Source: Metaphire vulgaris
Taxonomy: Eukaryota > Annelida > Clitellata > Crassiclitellata > Megascolecidae
Length of the DNA: 64,000 nt
Assembly (NCBI GenBank): GCA_018105865.1
Contig: CM030863.1
Span: 700,501-764,500, forward strand
Direction: 5' to 3'
A model generated the notes under the pieces. The model saw nothing but the letters and a program-made list of their open reading frames with translations, was not told the origin of the DNA and searched no databases. Positions within the stretch are counted from its first letter, which is position 1. Each line of letters begins with the position of its first letter. Both the position numbers and the translations under genes were made by a program. This document shows positions 9,844-32,339 of the stretch, piece after piece.

Positions 9844-10243
9844 AAGGCCTTCTGTTCGATCTTCTTTTGGCAAGTTCGGTTTCGACTACTCGGGATTTCG
9901 ATATAAGGATCGTCATTTCATTTATGTTTGTGATTCGTGTGTTTTCGGCATTTATAGAAAAATAAGACGTTCTACTTTATAGTATCATCAGTTGATGACC
10001 GACAGTAGACGTATTGCGAGTGGGCTGTGCTCTAGTTGTTCGTCACTGCATAAGTGTTCAATGTTGTTGATGAAGTTACTATTAAAGAATTGACAAGATT
10101 CATATTAGTTGTTTCTCACAAGCAAGGCCACGCCTGACCGGGTGGGGACCCGTATTTTAGACGTTTAAGGCCATTCTCGAATTAACCTACCCCGGGGTAT
10201 TTCGGAGAGTTCGCCACAATAATATAACATAATAATAATAATA

Positions 10244-11410
10244 CTGGCAATATTAATAATAATAAATGTTATTACTGTTAAGTGTATTCCATATATGTCT
10301 CCAGAAAAAGCCATTGGCGTAGTCACGGGCATAGGCATAAACTTCTATTAGGCCTCTAGTCTGGTGATCCCACTTTTTGAGAGGATGCCATAGAGAAAGA
10401 GGAAGGTAGAGAGTTTCGGCCACGTCATCTTTTCACCCAATGACCACGAAGGCCATGCCCACCTATTAGTGTGAGACAGGTATTGGGATATGCACAAAAC
10501 CGTTGGGATATTTTGTTGCTGGGGTAGATAGATTGATCGAAGAATGTGCGAGAAAATCCTCTGACGAACTTTTGCTCACCGAAGACTTCTTTACCAGATA
10601 ATTTCGCTGTGCCCCCCCCCCCTATTCAGTGGCGTAGCGAGAGTATCCGGCGCCCGGGGGCAAAGTGTACCGTTGGCTCCCCTAACACTACTGACGAGCC
10701 AAAAAAGGTCGTCACATCGTTCTCGGCGCCCCTCAACTCTTACGGCACGTCCCTCTCCTTATACTGCTGACGAGCAAAAAATGTCGTCGCACATGTTTTC
10801 TTTTATTTATTATGCATTTCACTTACCCTAAATACCCGATTTTGGCGCCCCCTCACCTCGCCCTGCCCCCCTCGATACGCCTCTGCCCCTCTTCCCGGGA
10901 CCTTGACTACGGCACTGTGCTTGTTTTAGCCCTCTGTATAATTTGCATTCGTTAAATTTAAATTTATATTCCACCTACAAACAATGAAACATATTTGACG
11001 GTCTACGTATCCATGGACCTTCGTCATGCTGAACACAAGCAGTAGGCTAAAATATTGACTGATTTCTAAAGCCTATTTGTGCTAACAGTTTCGTTCTGTG
11101 TTGAAAATATTTTCAGGATTGTCATCGGAGAGATTTGACCAGCTCTAAATTAATAAGCAGAAATGTTGCATTCATTGAGACAATATTACTTTTACATTTT
11201 TTACTCTGAATATATTTGTATGTAATACTGTTTTGAGTTGCATATGTTTCTCTGTGATAGCTGTTGTGGATCATTGAACATTTGACATTAGACTTTTTAG
11301 TCGACAAGTTGTTTAAATTTACCTTTGAATTATGTTTTAAATTATTTTCTGCTTCGTCTTTCCTTTTGTGATGTTTCTACGGTGACAACAATACACTGTA
11401 ATTTAGTTCA
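10244..11410 (+). repeat. Interspersed repeat family A, copy 1 (with nested MITE)
   Basis: Strong similarity to 30375-31175 in the same orientation: shared landmarks include GTCTCCAG..AAAAAGCCATTGGCGTAGT, TTGACCAGCTCTAAA and TGTGATGTTTC near the right end. No coding content recognised. The right end resembles 32880-32957 as well, so at least three copies or pieces exist here. Outer boundaries are approximate. Copy 1 is longer mainly because a MITE sits at 10627-10885. Confidence 0.7.
10627..10885 (+). mobile_element. hAT-type MITE nested in repeat A (259 bp)
   Basis: Begins CAGTGGCGTAGCGAG and ends CTCGATACGCCTCTG, imperfect terminal inverted repeats (12 of 15 matching). Flanks are CCCCTATT (10619-10626) and CCCCTCTT (10886-10893), an 8-bp target duplication with one mismatch. 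Repeat copy 2 near 30651-30675 keeps the uninterrupted sequence CCCCCCTATTTCCGG, i.e. the empty site. The 5'-CAGTG ends and 8-bp duplication are hAT hallmarks. No transposase. Confidence 0.82.
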
Positions 11411-12062
11411 AATTGCTCAATTCTGTCACCGTGAAAGCCCGAGTTAATTGGCGGTGACAGTTTGACCAAATGCAGCATTTACAGAGTCGAGTAACTGACA
11501 CGATTCGCCGCAAGGACTTGGCCAGGGTGGATAAAGTCGAACAATTAAGATAAGGACGATAATTCGATTATGAAACAGCGACTGCTTATCGCAAAATCTC
11601 TGTCCGGAGATTTCTATACGATATCATGGTTCAATGCTAGATTTTTAGACTTGATAATGTCCAGAAGCCGATTTGACTATACTTACTGAAAATGTGCGTT
11701 GAAGCCAATTTGGAATACGTTTCGTTTTCAGATTTCTTTCAAGCTTTGTGAAAACAAAAAGGACAAAAAATGAACCTTCTCCATTAAAGACAGCACTTCA
11801 TTCGAGACAGAAAAACCAGTCTAATGTACTCACTTCCTCTGACGAATTCTGCCAGCTGCTGATAAAAAAATCGTGTTATATATATATGCATATATACACA
11901 CATCTATATATATATATATATACATATATATGTGTATATATGCACATATATTTAGGACTAATTCAATATCCCATTGTAGTTAAATTATATGAATATTATT
12001 ATAGCGGTAACTCAATTGGAACAATAAGGTCCAGCATGGCTATTCTATCATCATGAGTGCCT
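11411..12062. other. Intergenic, non-coding
   Basis: No convincing gene. It holds an AT-rich stretch with TATATATGCATATATACACA and mirror-like TA repeats at about 11878-11953. The remainder is unremarkable. Confidence 0.6.
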
Positions 12063-13190
12063 CTACACAGTAAAGGAGATGGTCTGAATGGCTTCCGTTG
12101 TGCTCTTAGTTCCCTGGGAACCGGACTTCGACCGAACTTTCCTCAGAATGTCTAGCACTCCTTTTCGGATGCTCTCCTGTTTGGAGACGTAGATGAAGGG
12201 ATTGAGACAGGCGGTCAGGTAGACGAATAAGAAGCTGGCGGTGTAGAGCACCTGGCTGTTTTGAATCTTAAAGTTGGCGAACTGCGCCAACAGCCATATC
12301 TGATTCGGCGTCCACGAAACGAAGTAGGTGGCGGAGATGATCAGCATCGTCACCACCAGCTCCAGCTCCTGTCGACGCGATTTCCGCTGCTTAACGGGAT
12401 TCGAACCGGCTGCGTCTCGATTCCGAACCTGGTTGGCGTGCATCACCTTCTTGTGCCGTCTCACGAAGTACAGTATCCCTCCGTAGCAGACGATCAACGT
12501 CGCCAGCGGAACGACCATGATGGACAGAAAGCCGCAGACGGTGTAGATCAACGGAGAGCTGTCGCTGGGCCAAGCGTGGCCGGGCACACACTGTCCGTCG
12601 ACCAGTCTCGTTGTGTAGATCGTCTGGACGTCGTAGCAGATCGGCAGGAGCCAGGACAGACCGGCACCGGCGTGGATCATCCACTTTCGAAAGTAGCGCT
12701 TGTAGGTCACCTGATGAACGATGAAGATGTTTCTCTCGATTGCGATCAGAACGAGATTGCAGACGGACCCCTGTTGGAAATAGTAGATGAGCAGCTCCGT
12801 GTGGAAGACGAAGCAGAAGAACTGCTGCCACCAGGCGTTGTCACGGTAGACGAAGACCGGGATCTTGCCGGCGTACGTGACGAACAGAGCGACGCAGGAG
12901 AAGAAGTCGAGGACGACCTGGTTGACGAACAGCAGCGCGAACTTCTGCGACGATCTCGAACGCCTCGCGAACAGAAGAACCCTAAGCACGAGTCCGTTGA
13001 GCAGCACTCCTGTCAGCCCGATGACCATGGCAACAGCGCGCAATATGACGATCGTTTCGCTGCGGTTTGCCGACGAAAACGAACTATTTATCTTCGGAGT
13101 TGTTGTTGTAATCTTCAGATGGTCGTAGGTTGTAACGCCTTGCTGAGTTTCGCTTTCACGGAATACATATTTCGTGGTGGCGTTTGCCAT
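12063..13190 (-). CDS. Rhodopsin-class (class A) G protein-coupled receptor, intronless
   Basis: Predicted plasma-membrane receptor of 375 residues from the ATG at 13190. The open frame extends upstream to an ATG at 13265 (400 residues), but those 25 codons are mostly MITE-derived, so I prefer 13190. The N-terminus has three N-glycosylation sequons (N3, N35, N42) and no signal peptide. Class A landmarks: TM1 GVLLNGLVL; TM2 NQVVLDFFSC with the conserved Asp; a TM3 Cys in FFCFVF; IERN in place of DRY at the end of TM3; Pro in TM5 (VVPLATLIV); a basic third loop (RRHKK..KQRKSRRQ); TM6 VSWTP; and TM7 NPFIY. A short Ser/Thr-rich tail follows. Ligand unknown; I cannot assign a subfamily. Single-exon structure is common for invertebrate orphan receptors. 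Confidence 0.9.
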   Translation of the reverse strand: MANATTKYVFRESETQQGVTTYDHLKITTTTPKINSSFSSANRSETIVILRAVAMVIGLTGVLLNGLVLRVLLFARRSRSSQKFALLFVNQVVLDFFSCVALFVTYAGKIPVFVYRDNAWWQQFFCFVFHTELLIYYFQQGSVCNLVLIAIERNIFIVHQVTYKRYFRKWMIHAGAGLSWLLPICYDVQTIYTTRLVDGQCVPGHAWPSDSSPLIYTVCGFLSIMVVPLATLIVCYGGILYFVRRHKKVMHANQVRNRDAAGSNPVKQRKSRRQELELVVTMLIISATYFVSWTPNQIWLLAQFANFKIQNSQVLYTASFLFVYLTACLNPFIYVSKQESIRKGVLDILRKVRSKSGSQGTKSTTEAIQTISFTV

Positions 13191-13204
13191 TCTGTCGCCG
13201 ACAG

Positions 13205-13396
13205 CAGTGTTTAATCTAGGCCGTTTCTTGGAGGCGGATTTGCCCTTTTCCCCCGGAAATTTCAAATTCCCTCCGGAAATGTTGGCATACTACATGGACT
13301 AACAGCAGCCCCCTAGCATAAGTCCCCCGGCTTTGTAAGTTTCCCCCCCGGCTTTGTCAGTTCCCCCCGGAGTCCAGGAGTCTAGATTAAACACTG
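13205..13396 (-). mobile_element. hAT-type MITE (192 bp) at the 5' end of the receptor gene
   Basis: Perfect 15-bp terminal inverted repeats, CAGTGTTTAATCTAG (13205-13219) and its complement (13382-13396), flanked by a perfect 8-bp duplication GCCGACAG (13197-13204 and 13397-13404). Interior is short and non-coding, with several CCCCCGG blocks. It lies a few bases upstream of the preferred receptor start codon and supplies an in-frame upstream ATG at 13265. The strand given is that of the receptor; the element's own orientation is undefined. Confidence 0.92.
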
Positions 13397-13404
13397 GCCG
13401 ACAG

Positions 13405-13775
13405 TGAGGCTTACGCTAGGAAATGTCGTATACTCAACAACGGTCGAATATACAGAAATGTTTCAACTCTAAGTGAACATTATTATTTCAATAACGACTT
13501 TAGTAGGCATAACAGAATCTCATTAGAATAACGTTGCCGAATGATGTTATATCGTGACTCGAATTAACGTTTCCTAAAGTTGTCATTCACAAAATGTTAA
13601 GCCGATGTATCTTGGAGCTGAATTCAGTTCGTCTTCTGTTCAGCATTGAAGGATTCTCTTCCCTTATTATTAGGATTTTTAAAACGCTTCCGTTGCAAAG
13701 ACGTCCACAAGATTCTTCTGACGGATTCGCTGGCATCCACTTCGCCTTTATATTTACCCTCCGACGCCTCAACAT

Positions 13776-13838
<63 letters not shown>

Positions 13839-15539
13839 AAAGAGAGAGAGAGAGAGAATTATTAATCGATAATTACGACACGCGTCCGGATGTTGATTGG
13901 GCGAAATCCGTCATTTTGAAGCTTCTCATATCAGAGTGCTAACTCTACGCTGCTTCGATTCGAGACACCTTGACGAACGCCTTGAATTTCACGACGCGAC
14001 TGCCATCTACCGTCTCCGTTTCACGTCGACGGATCTCGTGCGCTGCAGTGTGGGATCGTCGGAACAGCGCCAGCAGCCTTCGGCTCCGGTGCAACAACAA
14101 AGCCGGAACCGTTACTTTGATTCGCCGACGAAATGATGCTATAAACGCTGCTGCTCATTACAGGTGCATTAGCGTACAGGGCAGGTAAGTCGGCATCAAC
14201 GTTCTTAGAAATATCCAAAACATCTTGCCAGTGGAAGACATGATTAGACTTTGATGGATATTAGTAACACGCTGAAATCTCTGATTTCGTTTGAATCGGC
14301 GAAGGCTAAGGTACGGAGTTAGGGTTAGTTTGGGGGAGGGGGTGGTCAATAAATAAGAGGAGAACTGTAATGTGTGACATCTGTTCGCATAAGTTGAAAA
14401 GCGCTCAAGCGAGTGAACGGATTCTAATTGAATTTTGCACTTTTGACACAAATTGGCGTCTCTTTATTTCAGCTGTGAACCCATTAATTTGTTTAAATCG
14501 TTCGTTAATCGTGGGTTTAAAGTACACGTTGCCGTCCAGATCTGACTCAGACATTTTGCAATCGCAATACTCTAGTAACTGACTACTAAGTATAAGAAGT
14601 CACGAACTACATCTACTGAAGGCAGCAAACATCATAGACGAAAGCGCTACTGTCAGTTTTATTTATAAATTCGATTTACTAGTTTTATAAGATTAGACAG
14701 TCAACAGAGTGACGTCAACAATAGCATGGAATATCCTTAAATTAATTTATTTTAAAGTGGAATTTTAGAATCGCAAACCGCAAAGTATTCAATCGTTGAA
14801 CCATAACGTAAATGCTCAAACGTCAATAATTGTTTAACGTTGTTTGACTGTTTTATCGATGACAGTAATTTTGTAACAGTTTCATTCAACAGCAAAGCCA
14901 AAGGTTTAATTTTAATCTGTTAAAACATTGATCATTCTATTATTGATCGAACAAAATGTTTTATATGTTCTTAGGAAAAACTTAAGTATCAATTGCACAG
15001 AAAATGGATACACTGTATACCTACGGCAGTCGCTGATATTATTCGCATTATAATTATCTAGTACAAATTGAACTGTGATAATTGATTTCACGAGATATTT
15101 TTACGTGAGAAAAATTCGTATCAATTTCCGTCATGCGTGTAGCAACCTATAGGAGTATCCAGAACAACCTCTATGGTCACTGATCTATGCCCACCAGCAA
15201 GAAATCTGCTTCTGCGTTTGGCGTCTATTAATATACAACAATGGTTTCTATGGTTTCTGCCCACCAGTGGGCGGAGCAACCGGACCTTGTTGGTAAACAC
15301 TGGATATCCCTATAGAGTGGCGCAAAGTATAACAGCACAGCGTCTCTTCTATTTCTACTCAAAGGCTTTAGCCTACGGAGCGATCAACGAAATCATAGAC
15401 AGACGAATCGAACTGCAAAATGACCTAAACTGACGCCGACGTCGCTTCGAAATGACAATTGAATCTTTGAATCTGACGCAATCGAAGGAAATGACCGAGA
15501 ATCATCCGGGTCCTTTGGGTCGTCCGTCGTCGTCTGCCG
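13405..15539. other. Intergenic, mostly non-coding
   Basis: Contains a (GA)n microsatellite at 13779-13857, a moderately GC-rich patch at about 13900-14170 with short open frames on both strands but no recognisable protein, and AT-rich DNA at 14.6-15.15 kb. I could not support a gene. Confidence 0.55.
13779..13857. repeat. (GA)n microsatellite
   Basis: About 80 bp of GAGA with two short interruptions (GAAAGA, GAAGAGAAAG). Confidence 0.95.
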
Positions 15540-22045
<6,506 letters not shown>

Positions 22046-22517
22046 CTTCGCGTCAAAAATTATCTGTGCTCTATTGTAGCGATGTTCCAGAGAAGAGTTC
22101 GATTGTCAGCGAGTCGTAAACAACTGTACCTCTTCTGTTCCGTAGCACCTCACGCCTTAATACTAATAGACCTGCATAGGCCTAATAAGGCCTACATAAT
22201 AAGAAACGATTTAAACTTATAGCGTTGTTTGCCAGTCGTAGTCTCGAAGATGCCGCTGTTAATTGGCCAATGTCAGTCTCGATTAATGTCTAAACCTGGT
22301 ATTTGACCGGACTTAAACAAATCACGAATGGCCCACGAGTTAACGGATGGCTAACAATCCAACAGCCCCACCCTCAGCATCGCCCTCTCCCTTGCATCGA
22401 ATACTCGTGTCACGTGATTCAGTCGCCTCGTGGGCATAACACGAACTCACTGAACGATCTTAAGCCATCAAAATGGATGTCACGAAAAGAGCATTCCGCA
22501 CCTTGTGTTGTGCAATG

Positions 22518-22570
<53 letters not shown>

Positions 22571-22854
22571 CAGGTCAATTTCAAATCGACTGTGGACGTT
22601 TGCTGTACTTAGAAATTATATCACCCGTTGAACTTTGGACGGCGCTAAGTAAACTGACTCTGTGCTTTCCCCTACCCTGAGTACCTCCCCTTCAGCCCCT
22701 CTAGCATGTGTTTTATTCACGCATGCGCCTCCGCTACTCAAGCGAATTCAAGAAGGCAGCTGGATAACGGAAGCAGCGTGAACTAAAACAATGATTAAGC
22801 AATGCTAAGCCATTTTAACATCGCCACCTTCTCACCTTCATTGACAGGTCAGCG

Positions 22855-22935
22855 TTGTCAAAGCGCTTTTGATTTTGGATTTTAGACCATGCGTACAGCG
22901 CTATATAGATTGTCCTGGAATAATAATGATACACT
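22855..22935 (+). repeat. CR1/L2-like LINE 3' tail fragment
   Basis: Motif AAGCGCTTTTGA, then AGCGCTATATAGATTGTCCT and AATAATAATG. Nearly the same 3' end is seen at 36215-36332 and 44741-44815, so these are copies of one LINE 3' end ending in short tandem repeats. Confidence 0.6.
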
Positions 22936-23230
22936 GCATATTTTATACAGAGCAATGCACAAACTGAAGTCATGTCAGAGAATCTGCTACAGAAAAATCG
23001 AAGATATCGCATGTAATGTAAGAGAATATTTGTACAGCGCCTCTACTTGTAAGAATCACTCAGTGAAATATGATAAAAATCACTGCATGTGTCAGATACA
23101 GGCCTAATTAAGTGGACAGCCTACAGAAGACACTTTAAGTAAAAATCTTCAGAAGAAACAGACGTCATGGCGACAAAAATAATAAGACACATATTGCTAT
23201 TGAAAGTTATGTTATTGTCAATGTTATTGA

Positions 23231-23235
<5 letters not shown>

Positions 23236-23299
<64 letters not shown>

Positions 23300-23305
23300 T
23301 TCTCT

Positions 23306-23337
<32 letters not shown>

Positions 23338-23338
23338 G
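23236..23338. repeat. (TC)n followed by (CA)n microsatellite
   Basis: About 55 bp of TC, then TTTCTC variants and CA repeats. Confidence 0.95.
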
Positions 23339-23537
23339 CATTCGTAATCATATTCATCGCCGCCCACCAAGTACAAATGATGAAGCGCACGTGAAGACAG
23401 GCGTAAACATGCGCCTATTAAAAGAAAAAGCCAATTCGTTCGTCGGTTTGATTCGTCAAGCAAGTTAACGAATAACGAAAGAAAACCCGATGACCCACGT
23501 CGAATTGAACAATCTTATATTCGGATTCGATCCTTAC

Positions 23538-23692
23538 TTTAAGACTCCAACCAACAGAATCTCAATCGCACTTGACGGAGAGATTGGCAAACCTTCGGCC
23601 GACTTGGAAGTCGTGACTTCATCGGTGTTATTTCTAACCGGAGCCTCAATTAACCCAAATATCACAGCAAGAATTAAGCTTAGAACGCGCAT
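23538..23692 (-). CDS. Candidate first coding exon of a secreted protein (tentative)
   Basis: ATG at 23692 opens a short frame beginning MRVLSLILAVIFGLIEA, a good signal-peptide shape, followed by a Thr/Ser-rich stretch with one sequon (NNT). It ends at a strong splice donor (AA|GTAAGG) after 51 codons plus two bases. I could not find the following exon with confidence on the minus strand between 22.1 and 23.5 kb, so this may be chance. Confidence 0.3.
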
Positions 23693-24573
23693 TTTAGTAA
23701 AAGCATTTCTTTGTTACCTCCCTCTGTAAAATCTGCAGCCAAGCCTTTATGAACCACAAACAGCAAATGAAATTTAAAGAGCTTTTACCATAGCGTTGAA
23801 GATCCAAGGAGCCGACCGTTAATTCCATCAACAATTTTGGGCAGTTTTTGACCTCTTCTCCCTTGTCAACAACTGTCAAACTTTCAGTGGCTCCTATAAT
23901 TGTGTCAAAAACGTGTGACCCCCTCCCAAGAGCAATGACGGATCCCCCTTAAAAGTTTAAAAGGTTATTATTTTTGCGGTGATGACATGTTAGCAGATCG
24001 CAACAGCCACCGGCTGCACCTGTTGCATTAGCCATGCACCACGGTACAGGAATTTGCATTGCAGCAATTATGGCTAATATAATTAGCCCAGTAGGTCTAT
24101 TCATAACACGACTTATAATTAAACCGAGTTAAAATAGGCCTACTACGCGTCCTATTAAGAAAGCCCAAACTTTTCCTCTAAAGCCTAGTATTACAGGAAA
24201 ACAACTTGTAATGTAAGTAATGACTGAAAAAACTACTTAAAATTCTGTCAAGGGCAATATCAGCAATAGCCATAATTCAATGCAAAACATAAATAAAGTA
24301 TCTCAGGCAAGCCACAATCGCAATCTTCTCCCTCTTCAGCCACTCCATTGCCACTTATAGCAACACCAGAAGCGGTAGGAGGCTTATCAAGCAAGCTGTA
24401 ATCCAGTTCCTGGTGAAAGGCATCGGAAAACTGCTGCTTTGAACATTCTGACCACTTAGTTGCAAAGCCCCATCCCCTAAAATCAGAAAATTATTATTTC
24501 AATATTATTGATCAACATTTTGAAACATTGTTAAGTGTATATATTTATGCCCACGCACACACACTCACTCACT

Positions 24574-24582
<9 letters not shown>

Positions 24583-24646
<64 letters not shown>
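24583..24646. repeat. (AT)n microsatellite
   Basis: About 60 bp of AT preceded by a CA/CTCA run. Confidence 0.95.
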
Positions 24647-24653
<7 letters not shown>

Positions 24654-24699
24654 AAGATCGATAATAATTAACCCTGTCAAAAGAAGACAGAGGAACTGG

Positions 24700-24930
24700 A
24701 TTAGACCCTGCTAGGAGGAGAAACCTTAGAACAGTAATTTAAGGAAGTATATCAGGAAGAAAGACAAAAGGAAGACCAAAGAGGATGCTATTGGACTGGA
24801 TGATGAAAACAGATGAATAGCGTCACAAAAACTATGCAAAATCAAAGAAGCAGCAAGAAGTAGAGAGGAATGGAAACAATGGAGCCCTGAACCTGTCTCA
24901 GGGCAGAGAACATAATGGTGATGATGACAT
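24700..24930 (+). pseudogene. LINE ORF2 C-terminal fragment (RTE-like)
   Basis: Degraded frames read KGRPKRMLLDWMMKT and, after a frame change, IKEAARSREEWKQWSPEPVS. Such C-terminal tails are typical of non-LTR endonuclease-reverse transcriptases. Followed by TGATGATGA and, nearby, another repeat end with AAAGCGCTATATAAATTCAC and TTACTTAC (24975-25030). Confidence 0.65.
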
Positions 24931-25252
24931 TACGTTATCGACGACTTAATAGGCCTACAGCTACAGCAGTTACTGCTACGCTGCCCCTCCAAAGCGCTAT
25001 ATAAATTCACAAGATTTTACTTACTTACACCAGATTAGACAAGACATTTGAGCATAGTCATTACATAGAAAGTCATATACTTTAATATTTAATTAAAATC
25101 TATGAAATATAGTGACGTCATTTGAAACTACGTCACGAGAAAAGACCGTTAGCGATCGTTAGCGTCCTTAGCAACGGTTTGACGGTTTGATTTGAGATTT
25201 CAGAAGAAGAAGATTCGAAGTTTTCAGAAGATTTGGTCTTCGATTGCAATTC

Positions 25253-30221
<4,969 letters not shown>

Positions 30222-30374
30222 TTCTACGGAAAACTGGTGAGATTATATGCATCACTGATTGCTGTTGTTGCTGTGGAACGACATACGTCATCATCATCAT
30301 CATTATCAGCATCACTTCTGTGATGACTTGATGTCATATCACTAATATTCCATTATAATAATGCTGCTATAATT

Positions 30375-31175
30375 AATAATAATAAATTTATTACTGTTTT
30401 GTTCATTCGTTCTGTCTCCAGCAAAAAGCCATTGGCGTAGTCTCGGGCATAGGCTCTATTCTATTATGCCTGTAGGCTGGTGACCCCACCTTTTCAGATG
30501 ATACCTTATGAGACAGGTATAGGGATTTGTACAAAACCGTTGAGATATTTGTTGCTGCATGGGGAAGATCGAAGAGAATGAATGTGCGAGGTATACTCCT
30601 TTGACGAACGTTTGCTCCCCAAAGACTTTTTACGCGATTATTTCGATGTGCCCCCCTATTTCCGGTATCTTGGCTACGCCACTGCTAGCTACCACTGTGC
30701 TTGTTATAGCCCTCTATTTGATTTCCATTCGCTAAAATTATATTCCACCTACAAACAACAAAACAAATTTGACGGCATACATATCCATTGGAGTTTTATC
30801 ATACTGAACAAGCAGTAGGCTAAAATAGTGACTGATTTATAAAGCCTATTGCTAACAGCTTCGTTCTGTGTTGAAAATATTTTTAGGGTTGTCAGCGGGA
30901 AAGACTTGACCAGCTCTAAACTAATGAATGAAAATTCTACATTCATTGAGAAAATGTTATTTTTATGTTTTGTGAATATGACTATGTTTTAATGTTATTC
31001 CGTTGTTTTGAGTTTCGTATGTTTCTCTGTTATAGCTGTATTTGAACATTGAACGTTTTGCAATTGCCTTTTTAATTGAAATGTTGTTTAAAATCCTATT
31101 GAATTTTGTTTTAAAATATTTTCTACTTTGTCTTTCGATTTGTGATGTTTCAAAGTGATACTGTAACAATAAAAT
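30375..31175 (+). repeat. Interspersed repeat family A, copy 2 (uninterrupted)
   Basis: Matches 10244-11410 without the nested MITE. Shared landmarks: GTCTCCAGCAAAAAGCC, TTGACCAGCTCTAAACTAAT, and TGTGATGTTTC followed by CAATAAAATAGTTCAA at the right end. It begins 150 bp after the Ig gene stop and contains the AATAAA proposed for that gene. Confidence 0.72.
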
Positions 31176-31339
31176 AGTTCAAAGTGCTTTTTACTGCAGA
31201 TTCTCACGATGAGCGTTGTAGATTTGACAAAGGATAGATTTAGCGTTTAAGAGACAAAGACAATTAATCAATTAAATAATTTCAAATCAGTGAAACTTAA
31301 CGATGACTCATTCGTTAGACAATCAACCCTGACTCAGGC

Positions 31340-31930
31340 CCTCCGAGAGGGGGGCAGGGGGGGGCAACTGCACAGGGGCCCGGCGGTCTGGAGGGGGCCC
31401 GGGCCGATGATGAATATGTATAATTAACAATAAGATGAATAATAACACTAAAGAATGGTTAAAATGCCAGTTCAGCAGAGGGGCCCGGCGAGCACAAGGG
31501 GGCCCGGGACACAGTGCTGACGAGCAAAAAAAAAAAAAAAAAGGTCGCCAAGAAATTATTACGAAAAGGGCCCGTCAGCCATTCTGCACAGAGGCCCGGA
31601 ATTTCTCTCGGAGGGCCTGCCCTGACTGAAATGATTCGGGCTGGAGGGAGGCGCCAAAATCGGGTATTTGGGCAAGTGAAATGCATAATAAAGAAGAAGA
31701 AATATGGGCGATGACCTTTTTTGCTCGTCAGCACTATATAAAGAGGGGTGCCCGTAAGACTTGAGGGGCGCCGAGAACAATGTGACGACGTTTTTTTTCT
31801 TTTGCTCGTCAGCAGTGTTGGTGGCGCCAACGGTAGGCTTTGCCCCCGGGCGCTGGACGCCACTGTTCGTTGTCAATGGCAACAACGTCCCCCGGGCGCT
31901 GGATACCCTCGCTACGCCACTGTTCGTTGT
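31340..31930 (-). repeat. Cluster of MITE-related sequences
   Basis: The part at about 31640-31922 is an inverted relative of the MITE at 10627-10885 (shares CGCCAAAATCGGGTATTTGG and GACGAGCAAAAA-type blocks) and ends in CGCTACGCCACTG. An adjoining G-rich part (31340-31630) has similar GACGAGCAAAAA and GGGCCCGG elements. A short CCACTGTTCGTTGTCAATGG block is tandemly duplicated (31859 and 31918). Confidence 0.6.
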
Positions 31931-32339
31931 CAATGGCAACAACGTCCTCCAGCATCTTCCGTGTATCTCCTGCAAGATCGAGACCGACAAAGAGACAAAG
32001 AGAATTATATATTATAGATTACGTAAACATTACCAAGCAATTAGAACCTGATAACTTTATTATTGATGTTTCATTGAATAAACTGTCAGGAAATCAATTC
32101 ATATTCGTCATCAGTTCACAAGCAAGGCTGTCCCATACCAGGGCAGTGACATGGTGATTCTGAAGACGCATCTCCCATCCCTATATATATATAATCCCAT
32201 TTCCCCCATAAAGAGATTTTGGTAAATTTCTCCGATAACTTTAAATCTACGAACAGAATTGGAGTCCGGAGAAATTGTCTTCTGCCTCAAGCAATCAAGG
32301 TCATCCTCACCACAAGGGATCAAAATGGAGAAACGCCAC

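Larger units (their letters stand above)
92..10218 (+). mobile_element. Gypsy-type (Ty3-like) LTR retrotransposon, structurally near-complete
   Basis: Seen: two long direct repeats (92-2659 and 7764-10218) with TGTGG/CCACA ends, a primer-binding site 3 bp after the 5' LTR, one long gag-pol frame with domain order Gag, CCHC knuckle, protease, reverse transcriptase, RNase H, integrase, and a G-rich tract before the 3' LTR. RT-RH before integrase is the Gypsy order. No envelope-like frame lies between pol and the 3' LTR. The LTRs differ by three copies of a 37-bp repeat and a few small changes, so the insertion is young. Pol is nevertheless broken twice near its end, so this copy, as assembled, is not fully coding. 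Candidate 4-bp target duplication is ATAA. Confidence 0.95.
7764..10218 (+). repeat. 3' LTR (2455 bp)
   Basis: Near-identical to the 5' LTR with the same TGTGG/CCACA ends. Differences noticed: 20 rather than 23 array units, T/C at 8346, a 2-bp shorter T-rich stretch near 9470, and absence of the single GAGAAG array variant. It ends at CCACA followed by ATAATATAAC. Confidence 0.95.
22046..25252. other. Intergenic region between B-box gene and Ig-domain gene
   Basis: Mostly non-coding. Holds a (CA)n at 22522-22568, a (TC)n/(CA)n at 23236-23338, a LINE 3' tail piece at 22855-22935, a candidate signal-peptide exon at 23538-23692 (minus), an AT array at 24583-24646 and a LINE end at 24700-24930. 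Nothing else recognised. Confidence 0.65.

Noticed and set aside
12261..13214. 317-codon plus-strand frame across the GPCR gene
   Set aside because: Antisense shadow; the minus-strand frame has all class A receptor motifs.
13897..14218. Short open frames on both strands in a GC-richer patch
   Set aside because: No homology recognised, no consistent splice sites, and overlapping frames on both strands.
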